From the NCBI GenBank assembly GCA_015485755.1, contig WFTD01000029.1, forward strand, positions 1 to 8,771: a DNA stretch of 8,771 nt. The letters are read 5' to 3'. Shown one piece after another: positions 1 through 4,939 of the stretch (positions are counted from its first letter, which is position 1; each line of letters opens with the position of its first letter). Both the position numbers and the translations under genes were made by a program. The notes beneath the pieces are model-generated. The model ran no database searches and was not told the origin of the DNA. It saw only the letters and a list, made by a program, of their open reading frames with translations. The DNA is from Patescibacteria group bacterium. GTDB taxonomy: Bacteria > Patescibacteriota > Patescibacteriia > S139-126.

Positions 1-16
1 ATTATACGTAGTTTAA

Positions 17-44
17 ATTATACCAAACTTTAACTACCTGTCAA
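17..44 (-). promoter_or_regulatory. Full-consensus sigma-70 promoter firing out of the left edge
   Basis: The minus strand reads TTGACA (44-39), 16 nt, TATAAT (22-17); both hexamers are perfect. The start would be near position 10, so the transcribed gene lies outside the window. Promoters this close to consensus often drive stable RNAs or other highly expressed genes (inference). Confidence 0.7.
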
Positions 45-48
45 GTTT

Positions 49-57
49 TGTGGATAA
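49..57 (-). promoter_or_regulatory. Perfect DnaA-box 9-mer upstream of the left-edge promoter
   Basis: The minus strand reads TTATCCACA, the consensus DnaA box, 4 nt upstream of a consensus -35. It has the same orientation and nearly the same position relative to the promoter as the box at 2223-2231. Function is inferred from the motif. Confidence 0.4.
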
Positions 58-75
58 AAAAATGCTTATTTTTAT

Positions 76-99
76 ATTTTGACTAAAATTAGCCAAAAT
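76..99 (-). terminator. Second hairpin after alaS
   Basis: On the minus strand ATTTTGGCTA (99-90) pairs with TAGTCAAAAT (85-76) around a 4-nt loop: 10 bp with one G-U. The same pair is a C-A mismatch on the plus strand, so the minus strand is the one that folds. A run of seven T (62-56) follows 13 nt later. It is probably a transcription end for alaS, though the T-run is displaced. Confidence 0.4.
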
Positions 100-104
100 T
101 AATT

Positions 105-130
105 AAAAAGAACAAAAAAATATTCTTTTT
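105..130 (-). terminator. AT-rich hairpin after alaS
   Basis: AAAAAGAA (130-123 on the minus strand) pairs perfectly with TTCTTTTT (112-105) around a 10-nt loop containing seven T. It begins 22 nt after the alaS stop. The stem is weak (one G-C pair), so termination here is uncertain. Confidence 0.35.
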
Positions 131-152
131 AAGGCTACAACCTGTGGAACAA

Positions 153-1913
153 TTATTCCAAAACTGCCTTAATTCTTCTCACTCCAGCGCTAGAAGCTTG
201 CTCTTTTACAATTCTAAATTTTCCCAACTCGCTGGTATTTTTCACATGGGGCCCGCCACAAATCTCCCGACTAAACGGCTTGTCTTTGTCGCCAATCGTA
301 TAAACCTTGATCTTATCTCCATACTTTTGAGTAAATAAACCAATCGCTCCCTTGGCTTTAGCCTCCTCAACTGTCATTTCTTCAAAATAAACAGGGAGTC
401 CTTTTTTGATTTGTTCATTGACCAAATCCTCCACTGCCCTAATCTGTTCTGGAGTCATTTTGTCTGGATGAGAAAAATCAAACCGCAAGCGTTCCTTGGT
501 GATATTTGATCCTTTTTGGATAACATGCTCACCCAAAACTTGGCGCAAAGCGGCATGCAAAAGATGGGTAGCTGTATGCAAACGCTTAACTTCCTCACTG
601 TGATCAGCCAGCCCTCCCGCAAACTTCTGCTTTGCTCCCTGCCGGGATTTCTCCTGGTGCTCTTTTATCTTGGCATAAAATGTATCTTTATCCCTAATAA
701 CAACTCCCATTCTCTCAATCTCCTCCAAAGGGAAGCCATAAGTAGAATAAAGTTCAAAAGCGTCATCTCCTGAAATTTGACCATCTCGCAAATAAACTTT
801 AACCTTTTCCTCTCCCGCCTTGAGTACCCGGCTAAATTTTTCTTCTTCAGTTGCAATTTCAGCCAATACCCTATCTTTGTTCCTCTGCAATTCACTATAA
901 ACATCTCCCAAAGTATCAATTACAACTTCAGCTATAATTGGCAAAAATTTAGTTTCAATGCCAACTTCCCTTCCTCTCCTAATAGCTGTCCTAAGCAATC
1001 GCCTTACTACATACCCTTGATCCAAATTAGATGGCGCTACTCCTTTGTCATCGCCCATAATCATAACCGCTGATCGCAAATGATCTGTGATAACCCTAAT
1101 TGCTTTTTGGTTATTTTTGTCTCTGGCCAGCTCTACAATCCTTTGATAAATAGGCTTGATTGTATCAACCTCATAAACGCTAGCAAAATCATTTAACACA
1201 GCTACTGTCCTTTCAAGTCCCATGCCAGTATCTACATTGCGCTGTTTGAGCGGCTCATACTTTCCTTCAGCTGTTTTATTGTACTGCATGAATACATCAT
1301 TCCAAATTTCCACCCAATTTGATTCATCATTGCCTGGATTTGAATCTTGAGGCGGATTGCCCTGCCCCACCCAATAAAACATTTCTGTATCGGGACCGCA
1401 AGGCCCAGTCTGGCCAGCTGGCCCCCACCAATTATTTTCTTTGGGCAAATAAGCAATCTTATGCTGTGGCACACCTAATTTTCTCCAAATATCAGCTGAT
1501 TCTTCATCGCGCGGAGCGTCTTTATCACCAGCAAAAACAGACACGGCTATCTTGCCGGGGTCAATTCCCAACCACTGGGGCGAGGTTAAAAATTCCCATG
1601 ACCAAGAAATAGCCTCTTCTTTGAAATAATCGCCAAGCGACCAATTGCCAAGCATTTCAAAAAAAGTCAAATGGGTATCATCGCCAACCTCATTAATATC
1701 GCCAGTGCGGATACACTTCTGATAGTTGGCCAATCTTGTTCCCGCGGGATGTTTTTCTCCAAGCAAATAAGGCACCAAGGGGTGCATACCAGCTGTTGTA
1801 AATAGCACGGTTGGATCATTCTCTGGAATCAACGATGCGCCATCAATAATCTTGTGCCCTTTACTGACAAAAAAATTTAAAAATTTTTCTCTTAACTCTT
1901 TGGTGGTAATCAT
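153..1913 (-). CDS. alaS: Alanyl-tRNA synthetase lacking the C-terminal C-Ala domain
   Basis: This enzyme charges tRNA-Ala with alanine and edits mischarged Ser/Gly. The protein has 586 residues, against about 870 in typical bacteria. The class II aminoacylation core is complete: 'SLIPENDPTVLFTTAGM' (27-43), motif 2 'FFEMLGNWSLGDYFK' (84-98) and motif 3 'DTGMGLER' (228-235). The tRNA-recognition region spans about 250-430. The editing domain (about 435-586) has the metal site H446xxxH450 and C552GGPH556, and the chain ends 'GVRRIKAVLE', exactly where that domain normally closes. The DHHA1/C-Ala dimerisation and tRNA-elbow domain is absent, and the remaining 152 nt of the window cannot encode it. 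The common CGGTH is CGGPH here. I chose ATG 1913 over the in-frame TTG at 1922 because 'MITTKELREKF' aligns with the family N-terminus. It has its own promoter and no visible Shine-Dalgarno. Confidence 0.95.
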   Translation of the reverse strand: MITTKELREKFLNFFVSKGHKIIDGASLIPENDPTVLFTTAGMHPLVPYLLGEKHPAGTRLANYQKCIRTGDINEVGDDTHLTFFEMLGNWSLGDYFKEEAISWSWEFLTSPQWLGIDPGKIAVSVFAGDKDAPRDEESADIWRKLGVPQHKIAYLPKENNWWGPAGQTGPCGPDTEMFYWVGQGNPPQDSNPGNDESNWVEIWNDVFMQYNKTAEGKYEPLKQRNVDTGMGLERTVAVLNDFASVYEVDTIKPIYQRIVELARDKNNQKAIRVITDHLRSAVMIMGDDKGVAPSNLDQGYVVRRLLRTAIRRGREVGIETKFLPIIAEVVIDTLGDVYSELQRNKDRVLAEIATEEEKFSRVLKAGEEKVKVYLRDGQISGDDAFELYSTYGFPLEEIERMGVVIRDKDTFYAKIKEHQEKSRQGAKQKFAGGLADHSEEVKRLHTATHLLHAALRQVLGEHVIQKGSNITKERLRFDFSHPDKMTPEQIRAVEDLVNEQIKKGLPVYFEEMTVEEAKAKGAIGLFTQKYGDKIKVYTIGDKDKPFSREICGGPHVKNTSELGKFRIVKEQASSAGVRRIKAVLE

Positions 1914-1947
1914 AATAAACAATAATTATAACTGTCGGTTGGTTTAG

Positions 1948-1976
1948 ATTATAAAATTTTTCTACTATTTTAGCAA
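1948..1976 (-). promoter_or_regulatory. Promoter of alaS
   Basis: The minus strand reads TTGCTA (1976-1971), 17 nt, then a perfect TATAAT (1953-1948). Transcription would start near 1941, giving a leader of about 28 nt before the ATG at 1913, with no Shine-Dalgarno. It lies just past the T-tract of domain II. Confidence 0.6.
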
Positions 1977-1989
1977 GCAACAAGAAAAT

Positions 1990-2053
1990 ACCCCAAGGGC
2001 AAAAGAGAGGAGGTAAGATCCTTATAGACAAATAAGGAGGGTGCCCTTGGGGT
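1990..2053 (-). terminator. Domain II: 12-bp stem plus inner hairpin, possible terminator of the ncRNA
   Basis: ACCCCAAGGGCA (2053-2042) and TGCCCTTGGGGT (2001-1990) are perfectly complementary. Inside, TCCTTAT (2038-2032) and ATAAGGA (2025-2019) form a 7-bp hairpin with a 6-nt loop. On the minus strand the outer stem is followed by TATTTTCTTG, a moderate T-tract; on the plus strand no T-tract follows. The 40-nt interior is large for a simple terminator, so the domain may have a second role. Confidence 0.5.
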
Positions 2054-2063
2054 GACAATTGAA

Positions 2064-2154
2064 AGGAGGCGGCGATAAATCCTCAAAACCAAAAAAGGTT
2101 GTAAAGATTATTTATTTTATTTTTATATGATTATTGATAGAATCACCGCCCCCC
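2064..2154 (-). repeat. Inverted repeat, structural domain I of the candidate ncRNA
   Basis: The minus-strand arm GGGGGGCGGUGAU (2154-2142) pairs with AUCGCCGCCUCCU (2076-2064): 13 contiguous pairs, three of them G-U. The 65-nt loop is AU-rich, with a small AACC/GGUU hairpin at 2087-2100. The stem would bury one CCUCC motif (2069-2065). A run of seven U precedes the six G. Confidence 0.6.
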
Positions 2155-2185
2155 AAAAAAATTATTAAAAGTACTATTCACTTTA

Positions 2186-2214
2186 TATATACACCCTGCC
2201 CAATATTTGGTCAA
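2186..2214 (-). promoter_or_regulatory. Sigma-70-type promoter for the intergenic structured RNA
   Basis: The minus strand reads TTGACC (2214-2209), a 17-nt spacer, then TATATA (2191-2186). The start site would be near 2179-2178 (G or A). It is entirely intergenic, about 20 nt after the mnmA stop, and points at the structured region at 1980-2154. Confidence 0.6.
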
Positions 2215-2222
2215 TTATATTA

Positions 2223-2231
2223 TGTGGATAA
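2223..2231 (-). promoter_or_regulatory. Perfect DnaA-box 9-mer upstream of the ncRNA promoter
   Basis: The minus strand reads TTATCCACA, identical to the strongest DnaA-box consensus. It lies between the mnmA stop and the -35 hexamer, with 8 nt to the -35. The same 9-mer in the same orientation lies 4 nt upstream of the -35 at 39-44, and these are the only two copies I found. DnaA binding is inferred from the motif alone. Confidence 0.4.
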
Positions 2232-2234
2232 ACA

Positions 2235-3347
2235 TTATTCAACAATAACACCTCCGCCTAAACAAACATCATTTTTATAAAAAACAATACTTTGTCCTGG
2301 TGTAACAGCCCGTTGAGGCTTTTGAAAAACAACTTTTACCCTATTTTTTGCTAATTTTTCCACTCGGCACAATTGATCGCTTTGGCGATAGCGTATCTTT
2401 GCTGCCAGATCAGAAGAAAAATCAGGTTCGCCTGTCACCCAATGCAAATCTGCAGCTACCAGCTCCTGTTTGAACAGCTTGGGATGATGAGCGCCTTTCA
2501 CCACATACAAAATATTATGTTTTATATCCTTACCGGCAACATAATAAGGAATACCAACCCCGCCTTGACCAATCCCCCGCCTTTGACCAATAGTATACAA
2601 AAACAACCCCTGATGCTCTCCTATCACTTCACCAGTGTCCCAATCAATAATTTGTCCAGGCTGGGGAGATAAATTGGCTAACAAAAATTTTCTCATATCT
2701 ACCTCACCAACAAAACATATGCCCTGGGAATCTTTTTTGTTTTTGGTTGGCAAATCAATCTGCCTGGCTAACTCCCGCACTTCATCTTTGGTAAGAGCGC
2801 CAACCGGAAATAACACTTGAGGCAATACAGACTGGGTTAAGGTATACAAAAAATAAGATTGGTCTTTGTTTTTGTCAGCTCCTTTGAGCAAAAAAAACTT
2901 ACCGTCTCTTTGGTAAATCCTGGCATAATGACCAGTTGCAATATAATCAACTCCCAACTCTTGTTTGGCTTTGTTCAAAAAAACACCAAACTTTATCTTT
3001 TTGTTACACATAATATCAGGGTTGGGAGTGCGGCCATGGCGATATTCTTGAAAAAAATAATCCATCACTTCCCGATAATAATCATCTTCAAAATTCCAAA
3101 TAAAAAAAGGTATGCCTAACTTTTGACAAACAGAACGTGCGTCTTCTTGATCTGTTTGCCAATGGCAACCTGTTTTTAGCTCAGGGTTGGCTGTCAACAT
3201 TTCTTCATCAAAGAAAAACAACGGGTCAAAATTTTTCATAAACACGCCAACAACTTCATAGCCCTGCTTCTTTAACAAATAAGCGGCTACTGATGAATCA
3301 ACTCCACCAGAAATACCAACGGCTACTTTTTTGGCTGCTTTTGGCAT
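2235..3347 (-). CDS. mnmA: tRNA-specific 2-thiouridylase MnmA
   Basis: A complete 370-residue protein of usual length. MnmA activates U34 of Lys, Glu and Gln tRNAs with ATP and inserts sulfur delivered as a persulfide, giving 2-thiouridine at the wobble position. The PP-loop is SGGVDSS (13-19). The catalytic cysteine is C114 in 'NPDIMCNKKIKF', and the persulfide-carrying cysteine is C211 in 'DSQGICFVGE'. 'TGHYAR' (138-143), 'KDQSYFLYTL' (161-170) and 'TIGQRRG' (252-258) are further family blocks, and the C-terminal beta domain runs to the end. The ATG at 3347 leaves a 25-nt AT-rich gap after the patatin stop, with no Shine-Dalgarno. It is the last gene of the apparent operon; I see no terminator between its TAA and the promoter at 2186-2214. 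The sulfur donors (IscS, Tus relay) are not in this window. Confidence 0.96.
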   Translation of the reverse strand: MPKAAKKVAVGISGGVDSSVAAYLLKKQGYEVVGVFMKNFDPLFFFDEEMLTANPELKTGCHWQTDQEDARSVCQKLGIPFFIWNFEDDYYREVMDYFFQEYRHGRTPNPDIMCNKKIKFGVFLNKAKQELGVDYIATGHYARIYQRDGKFFLLKGADKNKDQSYFLYTLTQSVLPQVLFPVGALTKDEVRELARQIDLPTKNKKDSQGICFVGEVDMRKFLLANLSPQPGQIIDWDTGEVIGEHQGLFLYTIGQRRGIGQGGVGIPYYVAGKDIKHNILYVVKGAHHPKLFKQELVAADLHWVTGEPDFSSDLAAKIRYRQSDQLCRVEKLAKNRVKVVFQKPQRAVTPGQSIVFYKNDVCLGGGVIVE

Positions 3348-3372
3348 TGAATAATATTATTAATTTTAATTA

Positions 3373-4149
3373 TCAAATTAAAGTCCGGGCTAACTCATAA
3401 CCATCAGCAATAATGCGCCGCGCTTTCGCAAAATCATAAGACCTTATTTGGCTGTTTTTGTATTCTAAATATATTTTATTCTTCAATTTTTCCACTTCAC
3501 GCTGATAGCGAGACAGGGCATACAAACGCAATGATCTCTCCACTACTGCCCACACATTTAAACTGCCCAAAGCCGGGCTGTCAAGTTTGTCAGTTGTAAA
3601 AAAGGGATTAACAACTATCCACTGCCGAAAATGAAAGCCGCGCGCCAAGCTAATCGGCAAATTATTTACCACTCCGCCGTCTACCAAAATTCTTCCCTGG
3701 TAACGGTAAGGCAAAAATAATCCAGGAATATTCATTGAAGCTCGGACCGCTTTTACCACTGATCCCTGGCGAAATACAATTTCCTCTCCAGTGACAAAAT
3801 CAGTGGCATTGATACGAAGCGGTATATCAAGGTCAGAAAAAGTAATATCGCCCAAATAACTATGTAAATATTTTTCAAATTTTTCCCCTTTTATCACCCC
3901 GCCACGACCAAGTAAATCAATGTCTAAAAATTTTCTAATCCGCAAGGAACAAACAAATTTCTCAATCTCTGCAATGCTTTTGCCTGCTGCCCACAAAGAG
4001 CCAATAATTGCCCCCATAGACGTGCCGGTTATTACTTTTGGTCTTAAACCCAACTCATCCAAACGTTTAATCACTCCCACATGGACAATACCGCGCGCTG
4101 CCCCACCGCCAAGGACTAAAGCAAAATTGTTATCTTGAATCCTAACCAT
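3373..4149 (-). CDS. Patatin-like phospholipase (RssA/NTE-type serine hydrolase)
   Basis: With the start at 4149 the protein has 258 residues, a normal size for bacterial stand-alone patatins. All three family signatures are intact: the oxyanion-hole glycine loop GGGAARG (14-20), the nucleophile elbow GTSMG (42-46, Ser44) and the catalytic aspartate in DGG (157-159, Asp157). 'VRASMNIPGLFLPYRY' (135-150) is also a family hallmark. The Ser-Asp dyad predicts acyl-ester hydrolysis of phospholipids or lysophospholipids; the real substrate cannot be read from sequence. No signal peptide is apparent, so it probably acts in the cytoplasm or on the inner face of the membrane. The frame is open up to 4200, but the extra 17 residues are antisense-like coding of uppP and lack family similarity. 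The ATG at 4149 sits in the uppP stop (ATGGTTAG), a classic coupling overlap. Stop TGA; mnmA starts 25 nt later. Confidence 0.9.
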   Translation of the reverse strand: MVRIQDNNFALVLGGGAARGIVHVGVIKRLDELGLRPKVITGTSMGAIIGSLWAAGKSIAEIEKFVCSLRIRKFLDIDLLGRGGVIKGEKFEKYLHSYLGDITFSDLDIPLRINATDFVTGEEIVFRQGSVVKAVRASMNIPGLFLPYRYQGRILVDGGVVNNLPISLARGFHFRQWIVVNPFFTTDKLDSPALGSLNVWAVVERSLRLYALSRYQREVEKLKNKIYLEYKNSQIRSYDFAKARRIIADGYELARTLI

Positions 4150-4936
4150 ACAAATAAAAAAATAATAAAATCGCGGCAATAAAAATCCTATACCAAACAA
4201 AAGGCTTAAGGCTTTTTTTGGTCAAAAGCTTCAACAAAAACCAAATAGCAGCCAAACCAGACAAAAAACTAGCGCCAAAACCAACCCACATTTCTCCAGT
4301 TGAGACCAAAACAGCAGGCTCTTTTATCAACTTCAACAGACTCAAAAATCCAGCCCCAGCAATTAAAGGCGCTCCCAACAAGAAACTAAATTTGGCTGCA
4401 GCAGGCCGATCAATTTTCTGGCCCAAAGCGGCAGTAATGGTAATACCACTGCGCGAAGTGCCGGGAATTAGAGCCAGTACCTGCGCCAATCCTATCAATA
4501 AACTTTGCTTCCAAGTGAGTGAATAAATATCACCAACTTTGTTTTTTACTGTGTCTATATAACGATCTGCTGCCGCCATCACAATCGCCCAGCCAGAAAG
4601 GGTTATGATCACAACCGGCAACTGACGAAAATTCTCCTCCAAAAAATCTCCGGCTATAACCCCAACCACGCCTGCCGGAATAATACCAACAAACAAAACT
4701 GCTGCAAACCTAAGTTTGGCCTTGTCCATTTTAATTATCCCTAGTAATAATCCCCACCAATCCCGCCAAAAATAAATAAGCACTGCCAGTAAAGTCCCCA
4801 AATGCAAAAAAGCGTCATAGGTAATACCCCAATCTTCACCCCACAATTTTTGCCATAAAAATAAATGAGCTGATGATGAAATTGGCAAAAACTCTGTAAG
4901 TCCCTGAATTATACCCAAAATAAGAGCTTGTTCCAT
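4142..4936 (-). CDS. uppP: Undecaprenyl-diphosphatase (UppP/BacA family)
   Basis: A 264-residue polytopic membrane protein close to the usual family length of about 265-275. It removes a phosphate from undecaprenyl diphosphate so that the lipid carrier can be reused for peptidoglycan and other envelope polymers. The first family motif (E/Q)xxxE is seen as QGLTE (11-15), running into EFLPISSSAHL (15-25); the second is PGTSRSG (158-164), inside 'LALIPGTSRSGITITAALG'; 'KFSFLLGAP' (182-190) also fits. The remainder is a series of hydrophobic segments typical of the fold. The ATG at 4936 is 3 nt after the ATPase stop, so translation may be coupled; no Shine-Dalgarno is present. The 3' end overlaps the patatin gene by 8 nt. 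This gene implies that the cell makes or remodels a cell wall or surface glycan using polyprenyl carriers. Confidence 0.95.
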   Translation of the reverse strand: MEQALILGIIQGLTEFLPISSSAHLFLWQKLWGEDWGITYDAFLHLGTLLAVLIYFWRDWWGLLLGIIKMDKAKLRFAAVLFVGIIPAGVVGVIAGDFLEENFRQLPVVIITLSGWAIVMAAADRYIDTVKNKVGDIYSLTWKQSLLIGLAQVLALIPGTSRSGITITAALGQKIDRPAAAKFSFLLGAPLIAGAGFLSLLKLIKEPAVLVSTGEMWVGFGASFLSGLAAIWFLLKLLTKKSLKPFVWYRIFIAAILLFFYLYG

Positions 4937-4939
4937 AAA

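Larger units (their letters stand above)
1980..2179 (-). ncRNA. Candidate structured non-coding RNA of unknown family (or long alaS leader)
   Basis: This is not a recognised family: I find no tmRNA, RNase P, SRP or T-box core motifs. The evidence is structural. Starting from the promoter at 2186-2214, the minus-strand RNA can form a 13-bp stem (2154-2142 with 2076-2064) enclosing an AU-rich loop. A second domain follows: a perfect 12-bp stem (2053-2042 with 2001-1990) enclosing a 7-bp hairpin. In the first stem the non-Watson-Crick pairs are G-U on the minus strand but C-A or A-C on the plus strand, so minus is the transcribed strand. The second stem is followed by a U-rich run (UAUUUUCUUG) that could end transcription. 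The RNA carries three CCUCC motifs; the one at 2013-2009 sits in the unpaired stretch 2018-2002. alaS has its own promoter downstream, which favours an independent RNA of about 190 nt, but readthrough as a leader cannot be excluded. Confidence 0.5.

Noticed and set aside
1..152. Frameshifted remnant of the AlaRS C-Ala domain downstream of alaS
   Set aside because: The stretch is AT-rich, full of stops, and holds hairpins, a DnaA box and a promoter; it is also far too short for the domain.
1861..2058. 65-residue minus-strand open frame across the structured region and the alaS start
   Set aside because: It overlaps the alaS 5' end in another frame and runs through the perfect 12-bp inverted repeat; the sequence looks non-protein.
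2009..2069. Three GGAGG ribosome-binding sites on the plus strand
   Set aside because: No start codon with a sustained open frame follows any of them on the plus strand, and the promoters and wobble pairs indicate minus-strand transcription.
1980..2179. tmRNA, RNase P RNA, or SRP RNA
   Set aside because: There is no tRNA-like CCA end, no RNase P core sequence and no GGAAGGAAGC-like SRP loop; 6S RNA cannot be judged by eye and is left open.
1923..2234. T-box riboswitch or alanine leader-peptide attenuator for alaS
   Set aside because: No T-box core (AGGGUGGNACCGCG-like) is present on the minus strand, no small frame rich in alanine codons is seen, and alaS has its own promoter downstream of the structured part.
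4150..4200. Upstream start extending the patatin protein by 17 residues
   Set aside because: The extra residues overlap uppP coding sequence and precede the normal family N-terminus; the ATG at 4149 forms the usual stop/start overlap.
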